A stretch of DNA of 64,000 nucleotides from Acidobacteriota bacterium. GTDB taxonomy: Bacteria; Acidobacteriota; Thermoanaerobaculia; Multivoradales; SZUA-115. The stretch is from positions 1 to 64,000 of the forward strand of contig JAJRVQ010000156.1 in NCBI GenBank assembly GCA_024277255.1. The letters are read 5' to 3'. Positions 8,516-17,185 of the stretch are shown in pieces (the first letter of the stretch is position 1; each line of letters starts with the position of its first letter). The notes under the pieces are model-generated. The model was not told the origin of the DNA. It did no database searches and saw only the letters and a program-made list of their open reading frames with translations. Position numbers and translations under genes: made by a program.

Positions 8516-11020
8516 ATGAGTCGCCCAACAGGAACAGTGCAAGAGGCCGATCAACCTGGCTATTCGCCTCAGACCTTCGAGGCGAGCTGGCGTGCGCGCT
8601 GGGTGGAGGATCGCCTGTACGATTCCGACATCGCGCCGGATGGCGATCGGCCCAAACACTATGCCCTGACCATGCTGCCGTACCCGTCGGGCGACATGCA
8701 CATCGGCCACTGGTACGCCATGGTGCCGCCGGATGCGCGAGCGCGCTACATGCGCATGCGCGGCCATAACGTGGTCTACCCGATCGGTTTCGACGGTTTC
8801 GGCTTGCCGGCCGAAAACGCGGCGATTCAGCGCAACATTCACCCCAAGGAGTGGACCTACGCCAACATCGAGCACATGCGCGGCCAGCTCAAATTGATGG
8901 GCGCGATGTTCGATTGGCGGCGCGAAGCGATCTCGTGCGATCCCGAGTACTACCGCTGGACCCAATGGTTCTTCCTCGCCCTCTTCGCCGGCGATCTCGC
9001 CTACCGCAAGGAGGCTGCCGTCGATTGGTGCCCGAGCTGCAATACGACCCTGGCTCGTGAACAGGTGGTGGGTGATGAGCGCCGTTGTGAGCGCTGCGAC
9101 ACTGAGGTCACCAAACGCAAGTTGAAGCAGTGGTTCTTGCGCACCACCCGCTACGCCGACGAGTTGCTGGACTTCTCCTCCATCGACTGGCCGGAGCGGG
9201 TCCAGGTGCTGCAAAAGAACTGGATCGGCCGCTCCGAGGGGGCGCATGTCACCTTTAGAGTCGATAGTGCCAAAGCGGAAGAGGGTGCGCCCTTCGAGAT
9301 CTTCACCACGCGGCCCGACACCCTGTGGGGTGCCACCTTCATGGTGCTGGCCCCGGAGCATCCGCTGGTGGCCGAGATCACCACCGATGCGCAGCGCCCT
9401 GAGATCGAGGCCTACGTTCTGGCTGCTACGCGGCAGAGCGATGTCCAGCGCCAGGCGACAGACCGCGAGAAGACCGGCGTCTTCACCGGTAGCTATGCGA
9501 TCAATCCGGTCAACGACGAACGGATCCCGATCTGGATCGCCGACTATGTGCTGATGAGCTATGGTTTCGGCGCCATCATGGCGGTGCCGGCCCATGACCA
9601 GCGCGACTTCGAGTTCGCCCGCAAGTTCGCCATCGAAGTGCGACCGGTGATCGCCACCGCCGATGGCGTCGTGGCCGACGGGGCGACGATGGAAGAGGCC
9701 ACCACCGATCGCGGACCGATGGCCAACTCCGGTGAGTTGAGCGGAACCGCGGCGGAGCAAGCCTTCGACCGCACCGTGGCCCTGCTCGAAGCCCAAGGCA
9801 CCGGCAGCCGGGCGGTCAACTACCGGCTGCGCGACTGGCTGGTCTCGCGCCAGCGCTACTGGGGGGCGCCGATCCCGATCGTCCACTGCGCCAACTGCGG
9901 CGTGGTGCCGGTCCCCGAGGACGATCTGCCGGTCGAACTACCCGAGGATATCGACTGGCGGCCGACCGGCGAGAGCCCGCTCAAACTGCACGAGAGCTGG
10001 AAAAACGTCGCCTGCCCGAAGTGCGGCGCCGCTGCCGAGCGCGAGACCGACACCTTGGACACCTTCATGTGTTCCTCCTGGTACCACCTGCGCTACCTAT
10101 CGCCCCATTTCACCGACGGCCCCTTCGACCCGGCCGAGTACGGCTACTGGATGCCGGTGGATAGTTACACCGGCGGCATCGAGCACGCCACCATGCATCT
10201 GATCTACACCCGCTTCTTCCACAAGGCTTGCCGCGATTTGGGGCTGGTGCAGGGCGATGAGCCCATGCTGCAGCTGCGCAACCAGGGCATCATCCTGGGC
10301 GAAGACTCAGAGAAGATGTCGAAGAGCCGGGGCAATGTCGTGGCGCCCGACGAGCTGATCGATCGCTATGGCTCCGACACCATCCGCGCCTATCTGATGT
10401 TCTTCGCCCGCTGGGAGCAGGGCGGACCGTGGAGTTCGACCGGCATCGAAGGCACTGTGCGCTGGCTGCGCCGGGTGTGGAGCCTGTTCACCCAACCGCC
10501 TGCTGCGGAGGGTGAGGCCGACCCAGCGGTGGTGCGGTCGCTACGGCGCAAGGTGCACCAGACCATCGACCAGGTTGGCCGCAACTTTGATGATTATGCC
10601 TTCAACACCATCGTCTCCAGCCTGATGGAGCTGTTCAACGAGATGTCGAAAGCGGCGCAGGCCGGAGCCACCGCCGATGCGGCCTGGCGCGAGGCGACCG
10701 AGAGCTATCTGCTGATGCTGGCTCCGGTGGCGCCTCACTTGGCGGAAGAGCTGTGGCGCAACCAGTTGGGCAAGGAAGAGTCCGTCCATCTGCAGAGCTG
10801 GCCCGTCTACGACGCCGCGGCGGCCGCCGAAGAGGAGATCACCCTGGTGGTGCAGGTCAACGGCAAGGTGCGCGACAAGATCGCCGTTCCGGCCGGGATC
10901 GGCAAAGAGGAGGCCGAGGCGCTGGCTTTGGCCAGCGCCGGCGCTCAGCGCTTCATGGATGGCAAACCGGCCAAGAAGGTCATCGTCGTGCCGGGCCGGT
11001 TGGTCAATATCGTGGTGTGA
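8516..11020 (+). CDS. leuS: Leucyl-tRNA synthetase
   Basis: 834 residues from the ATG at 8516 (GGGAGTGGAG upstream), the normal bacterial LeuRS length. It charges tRNA-Leu in the cytoplasm. The class Ia signatures are clear: MLPYPSGDMHIGHW with the HIGH-type site at residues 62-65, a zinc-finger-like CPSC...CERC segment near residue 175, a CP1 editing domain (FTTRPDTLWGATF), a second Cys cluster near residue 510, and KMSKS at 600-604. The C-terminal VNGKVRDKI block is typical. It is divergent from the nuclease gene with about 180 bases between starts, and convergent with the TPR gene, only 8 bases separating the stops. Confidence 0.98.
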   Translation: MSRPTGTVQEADQPGYSPQTFEASWRARWVEDRLYDSDIAPDGDRPKHYALTMLPYPSGDMHIGHWYAMVPPDARARYMRMRGHNVVYPIGFDGFGLPAENAAIQRNIHPKEWTYANIEHMRGQLKLMGAMFDWRREAISCDPEYYRWTQWFFLALFAGDLAYRKEAAVDWCPSCNTTLAREQVVGDERRCERCDTEVTKRKLKQWFLRTTRYADELLDFSSIDWPERVQVLQKNWIGRSEGAHVTFRVDSAKAEEGAPFEIFTTRPDTLWGATFMVLAPEHPLVAEITTDAQRPEIEAYVLAATRQSDVQRQATDREKTGVFTGSYAINPVNDERIPIWIADYVLMSYGFGAIMAVPAHDQRDFEFARKFAIEVRPVIATADGVVADGATMEEATTDRGPMANSGELSGTAAEQAFDRTVALLEAQGTGSRAVNYRLRDWLVSRQRYWGAPIPIVHCANCGVVPVPEDDLPVELPEDIDWRPTGESPLKLHESWKNVACPKCGAAAERETDTLDTFMCSSWYHLRYLSPHFTDGPFDPAEYGYWMPVDSYTGGIEHATMHLIYTRFFHKACRDLGLVQGDEPMLQLRNQGIILGEDSEKMSKSRGNVVAPDELIDRYGSDTIRAYLMFFARWEQGGPWSSTGIEGTVRWLRRVWSLFTQPPAAEGEADPAVVRSLRRKVHQTIDQVGRNFDDYAFNTIVSSLMELFNEMSKAAQAGATADAAWREATESYLLMLAPVAPHLAEELWRNQLGKEESVHLQSWPVYDAAAAAEEEITLVVQVNGKVRDKIAVPAGIGKEEAEALALASAGAQRFMDGKPAKKVIVVPGRLVNIVV

Positions 11021-11028
11021 GCCAGCGG

Positions 11029-11655
11029 CTAGCCGCCCATTTCCTGCGCCAAGAACGCTCGCATGCGTTCAAGGCTGGGGTGGGAGGGATCCGCGGTTTC
11101 GGACCAGTGCCGTAGGTCGGTGGCGAGTTCTTGCCGCATCGCTTCGCCGCCGGCCATCTCAGCGAGTTGCTTGTAGGCGGCCATTCCTTGCTCGGCGTCG
11201 CCCGTCTTGAGCGCTGCCTTTCCGTAGCAGAGGAGCGCCTCGGGGTTGGCCTTGTCGAGGCCAAATGCCTGGTTGCAGTCCTTCATCGCCTGCTCGTATT
11301 TTTCCAGCCAGAGACAGGCGTTGCCGCGCAGGAACAGAGCGCGGGTCTGCCTGGGATCTTGATTCAGCGATGAGGTGGAATCGCGCTCGACCCTCTCCAT
11401 GGCCGAGGTCACTTTCTTGTGGAGCTTGGCTTTCTGTTTCTCGTCGGTGGCTTGCTCGAGCTGAGCCATTTTCTTCTTGGCTGTACGCATCGAGCGCTCG
11501 GCTTTGGCTAGAGCGTCGGCGGCTCGTTGCTCAGGAGTCAGGTTGCGTTGCAGGTCCGCCGAGGTGGTCATCTCACTGACCGTTCCTTGTGCCCTCGCGG
11601 CGAGTGGTATCAGCAAGCAGGCGGCAAGGACAAGGCAGACGAACACTTTCTTCAT
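11029..11655 (-). CDS. Exported TPR-like protein, unknown function
   Basis: 208 residues from the ATG at 11655 (GAAGGAGAG upstream). The N-terminal MKKVFVCLVLAACLLIPLAARAQG is a Sec signal. A lysine/glutamate-rich helical stretch (about 45-90) probably forms a coiled coil. It is followed by at least two TPR-like units (about 100-170: ALFLRGNACLWLEKYEQAMKDC, then ALLCYGKAALKTGDAEQGMAAY). Such proteins are usually periplasmic protein-binding scaffolds. There is no operon partner. Confidence 0.75.
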   Translation of the reverse strand: MKKVFVCLVLAACLLIPLAARAQGTVSEMTTSADLQRNLTPEQRAADALAKAERSMRTAKKKMAQLEQATDEKQKAKLHKKVTSAMERVERDSTSSLNQDPRQTRALFLRGNACLWLEKYEQAMKDCNQAFGLDKANPEALLCYGKAALKTGDAEQGMAAYKQLAEMAGGEAMRQELATDLRHWSETADPSHPSLERMRAFLAQEMGG

Positions 11656-12037
11656 GGTCTCTCCTTCGTTGGGTGCGATGTTCAGCGTGGCGCGCATTGC
11701 GCCTGACTGTATCTACGAAAAAGAGTTGTCCTGGGTTTATTCCCGATTCTGGTTTTTCTGGAATTCATCTCCGCGACAGCCACGGGCTTTGCGCCACCAG
11801 CGGCCGTCTTGCGAGCTGATGCAGTGACCGGCACTTCGATGAACTGAACTAGCTGGCCAGCCGATATGCTCGCTCTGCACCAAGAGGAAATCTGGGAGTG
11901 CCGGGACCGAAAACTAGAGAAGAACGACGGCTGCGCCGCCAGCAACTCCGACCGATCGAGGTCATATATCTGATGTGCTTCGCAGTCAATCCATGTGTCA
12001 TGTTTCCGTTGAACCAGTTCACGCAGAGGTAGAACGA
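11656..12037. other. Intergenic, 382 bases, no gene seen
   Basis: This stretch lies between divergent genes and is lower in GC than its surroundings. Short open frames exist on both strands, but none has a ribosome site, GC-rich third codon positions or a recognisable product. It probably holds the promoters of the TPR gene and the toxin gene, which I could not pin down. Confidence 0.5.
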
Positions 12038-12517
12038 ATGACGAAGCCATCGGTGTACCTTGAGACGAGTGTGGTCAGCTATGCGGTGTCACGGCGGAGC
12101 CGAGATCTAGTCGTCGCTGGCCACCAAATGGCTACGAGGGAGTGGTTCGCTCAGCGAGCCCAGGGGTATGCGGTGTTCGTTTCCCAGTTAGTGGTCGGGG
12201 AGGCAGCTCGCGGAGACGGGGATGCGGCGAAGGAGAGGGTGGGCTTACTGGAAGGAATCCCTAGGCTCGCCATCACGAGCGCTGCGGGAAGACTCGCAGG
12301 CGAACTTGTGGAGTGGGGACCTGTTCCGCGGAAGGCCGCGGAGGACGCTCTCCACATCGCCATCGCCGCGGTGCATGGAGTAGAGTACCTCTTGACCTGG
12401 AACTGCAAGCACATTGCGAATGCGACGATGCGCCAGGGAATCGAGAGGGTGTGCAGAGAGGCTGGCTACGAGCCTCCCGTAATCTGTACGCCCGAGGAGT
12501 TGAGGAATGACGACTAA
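12038..12517 (+). CDS. VapC-like PIN-domain toxin
   Basis: 159 residues from the ATG at 12038, with AGAGGT upstream. It has the PIN ribonuclease layout: an N-terminal strand with an acidic residue (VYLETS, Glu9), the RDLVVAGHQMATREWF helix typical of this VapC subfamily, a mid acidic site (VVGEAARGD), AAEDALHIAIAA and a final TWNCKHIANA strand. Members cut tRNA or other RNA when their antitoxin is lost. The reading frame overlaps the next gene by 11 bases, so the two are translationally coupled. The toxin comes first, opposite to classical vapBC. GC and codon use are lower than in nearby genes, consistent with transfer. Confidence 0.82.
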   Translation: MTKPSVYLETSVVSYAVSRRSRDLVVAGHQMATREWFAQRAQGYAVFVSQLVVGEAARGDGDAAKERVGLLEGIPRLAITSAAGRLAGELVEWGPVPRKAAEDALHIAIAAVHGVEYLLTWNCKHIANATMRQGIERVCREAGYEPPVICTPEELRNDD

Positions 12518-12698
12518 GCCTGATCATCGGATCATCGAGGAGATTCGACGCCGCCGGCAGAACCATGCCGAGTCTTTCGGGTACGACTTGGAGCGAATTA
12601 CCGCGGACCTTCAGCGCCAAGAACGAGAATCCGGCACCGTGGTCGTGACCCGCTCACCCCGCAAGCCTCGATGGGTGCCGAAGCGTTCGACGGCCTGA
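12507..12698 (+). CDS. Small partner of the VapC-like toxin (putative antitoxin)
   Basis: 63 residues from the ATG at 12507, inside the 3' end of the toxin gene with a GAGG motif just upstream. The sequence is highly charged and mostly helical: HRIIEEIRRRRQNHAESFGYDLERITADLQRQERES, then a basic Pro/Arg tail. Small proteins of this kind commonly follow this PIN subfamily and are taken as antitoxins. No ribbon-helix-helix or AbrB DNA-binding motif is obvious. Its stop abuts the convergent oxidoreductase stop with no spacer. Confidence 0.7.
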   Translation: MTTKPDHRIIEEIRRRRQNHAESFGYDLERITADLQRQERESGTVVVTRSPRKPRWVPKRSTA

Positions 12699-14894
12699 TT
12701 AACTTCCGCCGGACTCGATGGCCGGCATCTTGTCGGTCGCTGCATCCCCTGGCCGCACTTCCACCGGCACGCCGCTGAAGGCGGCGTTGCCGCTGAGGGG
12801 ATCGATGAACTGGTCGTCGGTGAGATCGTTGAGGCTCGCTCCGGGGTGCTGTTGGGCCACCAATAGCCGGGCTCCGGAGCGATCGTGACCCCAGCCATGG
12901 GGCAGGCTCACCACTCCCGGCATCATCTGGTCGCTCACTTCGAGGGGGACCTCCACCTGGCCGGTGCGTGAGGTGACCGAGACCCGCTGGCCCTCGTGGA
13001 GACCTCGCTGCCGAGCGTCGTCGGGGTGCATGAGCAGCGTGCAGCGGTCCTTGCCGCGCATCAGGCGAGGGTAGTTGTGCATCCAGGAGTTGTTGCTGCG
13101 CACCTGGCGCCGGCCTACCAGGAGCAGCGCGGTGGAGTCGATGGAAGAGGAACTCGCGGCCACCGCCTCAAGCCGGCTTTGCAGGCGCGCCAGGTTCGCC
13201 AGGAAGATCGCCGGGGCGAGTTCGATTCGCTTCGAAGGAGTGTGCAGGCGATCCGGCAGGCAGGGCTGCAACGGGCCGAGGTCCAGGCCGTGCACCGCGT
13301 TTTCGACCTTCTTCAGCGTCAGGCCCTGCCCGAAGGGACGCCAACCGCTGCCGTAGGGGCCGGTGCGCAGCCCCAAGCTGAGCAGACCCCGCGGACCCAG
13401 CCGGGCGGAGAGCCAGTGGCGAAATCTGGCCGGCAGCGGCGAGCTGTCGAGCCGGCGGTGGAGTTGCGCCAGGATCTGCCAGTCGTGACGGGCGTCGGGA
13501 GCGGGCTCGAAGAGGGGTGGGGAGTACTTGGCCACATTGTGCACCGCCAGCAGGTTGAAGACCAGGTCATAGTGATCGCGTTCGAGGGCGCTGGTCGGAG
13601 GCAGGATGATGTCGGCGTGGCGCGTCGTCTCGTTGAGGTAGTAGTCGATGGCGACCATGAAGTCGAGCTTGCCGAGGGCCTTGTCCAGCTGGGCGCCGTT
13701 GGGGGTGGAGAGCACCGGATTGCCGGCCACGGTGAGCAGGGCTCGGATTTGTCCCTCACCTTCGGTGAGGATCTCTTCAGCCAGGGTTGCCACCGGAAGT
13801 TCGCTGGCGAACTCTTCCAGCCCTCGAACCCGGCTCTTCCAGCGCCCCCGCCGTCCGCGGCCAAAGTGGGCGACGGCGTCCACGGCGGGCCGGGTGAAGA
13901 GGACGCCGCCTTGCCGATCGAGATTGCCGCTGACCGCGTTGAGCAGGTTGACCAGCCACAGGCAGAGGCCGCCGAACTCCTGAGTCGAAACGCCCAGCCG
14001 GCCGTAGCAGGCGGCGGTGGGCGCGGCGACGAAGTCGTGAGCCAGTCGACGGATCTCCTCGGCCGCGATGCCGGTGATCGACGAGACCCGCTCGGGCGCG
14101 AAGGGGGCCACCGCGGCGCGCACTTCGGCCAGCGAATCGCAGTAGGAAGCCACCGTCCCGAGGTCCTCCAGCTGCTCGGCGAAGATCACCTGGAGGAGGG
14201 CCATGAGCAAGAAGGCGTCAGTTCCGGGGCGGACGAAGAGGTGGGTGTCGGCCAGCCTTGCGGTCTCGGTTCGCCGTGGGTCGACGACCACCAGACGACC
14301 GCCCCGAGCGAGCAGCTCTTTCAGCCGGCGCTCAAAGCCGGGGGCGGTCATCATGCTGCCGTTCGAGGCCAACGGGTTGGCCCCCAGCACCAGCAGGAAG
14401 CCGGTGCGGTCGATGTCCGGGACCGGTAGCAGGAGCATGTGACCGAACATCTGCTGGGCCGCGAGATGGTGCGGCAACTGATCGACCGAAGTGGCGGAAA
14501 AGCGGTTCTTGGTCTTCAACAGCCGCAGCAACGGAGGGCCGAAGAGCAGCGAACCGTAGTTGTGCACGTTGGGATTGCCCAGGTAGACGGCCAGGGAATC
14601 CCGGCCGTACCGGCGCTGCGTGGCCCGCAGTCGCTCGGCTACCGTATCCAGTGCCTCGTCCCACCCCAACCGCTCCCACCCGCCGTCCGCCCTACGGCGC
14701 AGCGGATGGCGCAGCCGGTCGGGATCCCGGTGGATGTCCTGCAGAGCCACCGCCTTGGGGCAGAGATGGCCCTGGCTCAACGGATCGTCCGGATCGCCGC
14801 GCAGGTCGACGATCTCGTCGTCTTCCACCCGAATCACCAGCCCACAGATCGCCTCGCACAGATTGCAGGCCCGGTAGTGTGTTCTAGAACTCAT
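12699..14894 (-). CDS. Molybdopterin-dependent oxidoreductase (BisC/formate dehydrogenase-like)
   Basis: 731 residues from the ATG at 14894. The N-terminus carries a [4Fe-4S] site, CNLCEAIC plus HLCPKA (Cys10, 13, 17, 45), then Moco-bis-MGD binding segments (LVLGANPLASNGSM, VVVDPRRTETA, RPGTDAFLLMALL) and a C-terminal molydopterin-dinucleotide-binding domain (LMHPDDARQRGLHEGQRVSV, SLPHGWGHDR). No Tat signal is present, so it should be cytoplasmic. The usual Cys/Sec/Ser metal-ligand position is not obvious by eye, and no in-frame UGA interrupts the gene. Substrate unknown: formate, nitrate or a sulfoxide are possibilities. It is not in an operon with an electron-transfer subunit. Confidence 0.88.
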   Translation of the reverse strand: MSSRTHYRACNLCEAICGLVIRVEDDEIVDLRGDPDDPLSQGHLCPKAVALQDIHRDPDRLRHPLRRRADGGWERLGWDEALDTVAERLRATQRRYGRDSLAVYLGNPNVHNYGSLLFGPPLLRLLKTKNRFSATSVDQLPHHLAAQQMFGHMLLLPVPDIDRTGFLLVLGANPLASNGSMMTAPGFERRLKELLARGGRLVVVDPRRTETARLADTHLFVRPGTDAFLLMALLQVIFAEQLEDLGTVASYCDSLAEVRAAVAPFAPERVSSITGIAAEEIRRLAHDFVAAPTAACYGRLGVSTQEFGGLCLWLVNLLNAVSGNLDRQGGVLFTRPAVDAVAHFGRGRRGRWKSRVRGLEEFASELPVATLAEEILTEGEGQIRALLTVAGNPVLSTPNGAQLDKALGKLDFMVAIDYYLNETTRHADIILPPTSALERDHYDLVFNLLAVHNVAKYSPPLFEPAPDARHDWQILAQLHRRLDSSPLPARFRHWLSARLGPRGLLSLGLRTGPYGSGWRPFGQGLTLKKVENAVHGLDLGPLQPCLPDRLHTPSKRIELAPAIFLANLARLQSRLEAVAASSSSIDSTALLLVGRRQVRSNNSWMHNYPRLMRGKDRCTLLMHPDDARQRGLHEGQRVSVTSRTGQVEVPLEVSDQMMPGVVSLPHGWGHDRSGARLLVAQQHPGASLNDLTDDQFIDPLSGNAAFSGVPVEVRPGDAATDKMPAIESGGS

Positions 14895-15060
14895 GGTTCG
14901 TCTGCCGCGACCTAGCCCTTCCTTCTCGCCGAATTTCTACTCCAACGCCGTATGCACATACATCTGCGGCGTCATCAGCCTTTTCTGCTTCTCGCCGTAC
15001 TTCGAGCACGGCTGCTTCGCGACAAAGCTAGATTCGTTGCATCTACTTCTACCTGCGGCG

Positions 15061-15073
15061 TTTCGTAACGAAA
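15061..15073. promoter_or_regulatory. Perfect palindrome upstream of the Moco oxidoreductase
   Basis: TTTCGT-A-ACGAAA is a perfect 13-base palindrome about 170 bases upstream of the oxidoreductase start, in the 264-base spacer between that gene and the antitoxin stop. It could be a repressor site. I see no other feature in the spacer. Confidence 0.3.
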
Positions 15074-15158
15074 TCGGTGAGAAATGCAGGCTAGATATGC
15101 CGGTGCTGGCAGCGAACCAGGCCGAGATGGGCTGGTGCGCGAATGTTTACATCTAGAC

Positions 15159-15356
15159 CTAGAAACCTAGCTCCGCCTTGATTTCAGCCAGGCTCAGTGT
15201 CGGCGCGTCTCGTTCTTCCTGCTTCGCCGCGCGAAGTGCGCGAAGATCTTCGTAGTCCGCGAGTTTCTCCTCCATCTGGACGAACTCCTCGAAGGGTAGG
15301 ACCACGAACTCGTTCTTGCCATCCTTCTTGAGAATTTGTGGATGCAGCTCAAGCAT
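15159..15356 (-). CDS. Phd/YefM-like antitoxin
   Basis: 65 residues from the ATG at 15356, with a GAGG site six bases upstream; an alternative GTG at 15368 overlaps the toxin stop as GTGA. The N-terminal half, MLELHPQILKKDGKNEFVVLPFEEFVQMEEKL, resembles the Phd/YefM fold, in which a short strand pair is followed by a helix. The C-terminal half is acidic and helical, as expected for the part that wraps the toxin. It is the second gene of a toxin-first pair. Confidence 0.72.
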   Translation of the reverse strand: MLELHPQILKKDGKNEFVVLPFEEFVQMEEKLADYEDLRALRAAKQEERDAPTLSLAEIKAELGF

Positions 15357-15364
15357 GGCAGACC

Positions 15365-15616
15365 TCACTTTCGGTACACGTCGCGGCGATGACGGATGCG
15401 GTAGATGGTGATCGCGGAACCTTGAATCTCGAAGAGGACTCGGTAGTTGCCGACCCGCAAGCGGTATTCGGGCGAGAAACGCGTGAGTTTTCTGACGTCG
15501 CCAGCGAGGTCCTTCGAGAGTCTTTCGATTCCTTCAATTATTCGTTGCTGATGTTTAGCCGGTAGCCTCTTCAGGTCTTTGAGGGACCTCGGCTTGAAGC
15601 GTAAGTCGTACTTCAT
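15365..15616 (-). CDS. RelE/ParE-type toxin
   Basis: 83 residues from the ATG at 15616. It has the RelE/ParE pattern: MKYDLRFKPRSLKDLKRLPAKHQQRI, then LTRFSPEYRLRVGNYRVLFEI and a C-terminal YRIRHRRDVYRK, with the Arg and Tyr residues expected at the mRNA-cutting site of RelE toxins. It inhibits translation when free. The toxin gene precedes and overlaps the antitoxin reading region, so expression is coupled. It lies on the same strand as the downstream oxidoreductase, but 270 bases away. Confidence 0.82.
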   Translation of the reverse strand: MKYDLRFKPRSLKDLKRLPAKHQQRIIEGIERLSKDLAGDVRKLTRFSPEYRLRVGNYRVLFEIQGSAITIYRIRHRRDVYRK

Positions 15617-15745
15617 GGGAGGTTCCGCCACAGATCTCAACGAGGCAGCCCGCAATCAACGTCAAGTCTAGCAGTCCATGAATTCCAGCTATCCACGGGT
15701 TCGCAGCTTGTCGCCCGCTAGAGCTGACCTCCGGTGCGAACCGCC

Positions 15746-16978
15746 CTACCGCAGAACCGCCTCGATCTTCTCCAGCGCCCAGTCCAGCTCTTCGCGGCTG
15801 ATCACCAGGGGGGGGGCGATGCGGATGACGTTTTCGTGGGTCTCTTTGCACAGGAGACCCTGTTCTTGGAGGGCTTCGCAGAGGGGGCGGGCGGCGGTGT
15901 TGAGTTCGATACCAATCCACAGGCCCTTGCCGCGCACTTCGACGACGTGCGGCGAGTCGAGGGCCTGGAGTCGCTCGATGGCGTAGTTGCCGAGGGTGGC
16001 GGAGCGCTCGACGAGCTTTTCATCGACGATCACCTTCAGCGCCGCGCGGCCTACGGCGGCGGCCAGGGGGTTGCCGCCGTAGGTGGAGCCGTGATCGCCG
16101 GGTGTGAAGACGCCCATCACTTCGTCGTTGGAGAGGAAGGCAGAGATCGGATAGAGGCCACCCGAGAGCGCCTTGCCGATGGCCACCGCGTCGGGGCGGA
16201 TGGCCTCGTGCTCGAAGGCGAAGAGCTTGCCGGTGCGGCCGAGACCGGACTGGATCTCGTCGAGCACCAGCAGGGCGTTGTGCTGGTCGCACAGCTCGCG
16301 CAGCCGGCGCAGGAACCCTTGAGGCGGCACGATGATGCCGCCTTCGCCCTGGATCGGTTCGACCAGGATCGCCGCGACGTTGGGGTTCATCGCCCGCTCG
16401 ACCGCTTCGGCGTCACCGAAGGGCAGCAGGGTGAAACCGGGCGCGAACGGTCCGAAGCCCTCTCTGTACTGTTGTTCGGAGGAGAAGCCGACGATGGTGG
16501 TGGTGCGGCCGTGGAAGTTCTGGTTGAAGACCAGAATCTCCGCCTGATCGGTCGGTACGCCCTTGACCGTGTAGGCCCACTTGCGGATCGCCTTGATGGC
16601 GGTCTCGACCGCCTCGGCGCCCGAGTTCATCGGCAGCATGCGGTCAAAACCGGTCAGTTCGCACAGCTCTTGGCTAAACAGACTGCTCTGATCGTTGCGG
16701 AAGGCGCGCGAGGTCAGGGCCACGCGGTCGAGTTGCTCGACCATCGCTGCGACGATGCGCGGGTGGTTGTGGCCCTGGTTGACCGCCGAATAGGCGGCGA
16801 GGAAGTCCATGTACTTGCGCCCTTCGACGTCCCAAACCCAGATTCCCTCTGCGCGATGAACCACCACGTCCAGCGGATGGTAATTGTGTGCTCCGTAGCG
16901 ATCTTCGAGCGCGATATGGTCGCTGGACGAGAGTTGTCGGTCGGTGGTGGCGGCGGGTTTGGTCATCGGCAAAATCAT
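15746..16978 (-). CDS. rocD: Ornithine aminotransferase
   Basis: 410 residues from the ATG at 16978 (GGAGG nine bases upstream). RocD moves the delta-amino group of ornithine to 2-oxoglutarate, giving glutamate semialdehyde, and links arginine/ornithine and proline metabolism. Class III aminotransferase marks are present: AAYSAVNQGHNHPRI, MNSGAEAVETAIK, EPIQGEGGIIVPP, LDEIQSGLGRTG, the PLP lysine in AIGKALSGG, and GSTYGGNPLA. The length fits the family. A palindrome in its leader could be an arginine-responsive operator. Confidence 0.95.
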   Translation of the reverse strand: MILPMTKPAATTDRQLSSSDHIALEDRYGAHNYHPLDVVVHRAEGIWVWDVEGRKYMDFLAAYSAVNQGHNHPRIVAAMVEQLDRVALTSRAFRNDQSSLFSQELCELTGFDRMLPMNSGAEAVETAIKAIRKWAYTVKGVPTDQAEILVFNQNFHGRTTTIVGFSSEQQYREGFGPFAPGFTLLPFGDAEAVERAMNPNVAAILVEPIQGEGGIIVPPQGFLRRLRELCDQHNALLVLDEIQSGLGRTGKLFAFEHEAIRPDAVAIGKALSGGLYPISAFLSNDEVMGVFTPGDHGSTYGGNPLAAAVGRAALKVIVDEKLVERSATLGNYAIERLQALDSPHVVEVRGKGLWIGIELNTAARPLCEALQEQGLLCKETHENVIRIAPPLVISREELDWALEKIEAVLR

Positions 16979-16994
16979 CTCCAGGGTCCTCCTC

Positions 16995-17012
16995 TATGCA
17001 TAAGTATGCGCA
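16995..17012 (-). promoter_or_regulatory. Possible ArgR-like operator of rocD
   Basis: GCATA-AG-TATGC at 16998-17009 is a perfect inverted repeat about 20 bases upstream of the rocD start codon. A second TGCATA half-site lies near 17052. TGCATA half-sites resemble some ArgR/AhrC boxes, which would suit an ornithine gene. This is inference from one site. Confidence 0.35.
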
Positions 17013-17185
17013 CTGTGTTTTCTGGAGTCAAGAGCTATTTTCCGGCCCTTGTGCATATTTACGGAGGAGGGGTTGGGCCTGGCCTCAAGAGGGTGGATTT
17101 TCCCCGATGACGTCAGTCTTGCGAGATTCCTTGCTGCGATTGAGCGGTCTTCTTGTTGGTGCGAGTGGGCGAGTAAGATGAATCG

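Noticed and set aside
11682-12050. 122-residue minus-strand frame upstream of the VapC-like gene
   Set aside because: No ribosome site and no coding signature; overlaps the toxin start.
12699-14894. Selenocysteine in the formate-dehydrogenase-like enzyme
   Set aside because: The frame has no internal UGA, so Sec is not used here despite selA and fdhD.
14893-15156. 87-residue plus-strand frame between the Moco enzyme and the antitoxin
   Set aside because: Non-coding composition and no ribosome site; treated as promoter region.
15734-17110. 458-residue plus-strand open frame across rocD
   Set aside because: Antisense to an unmistakable aminotransferase; composition typical of shadow frames.
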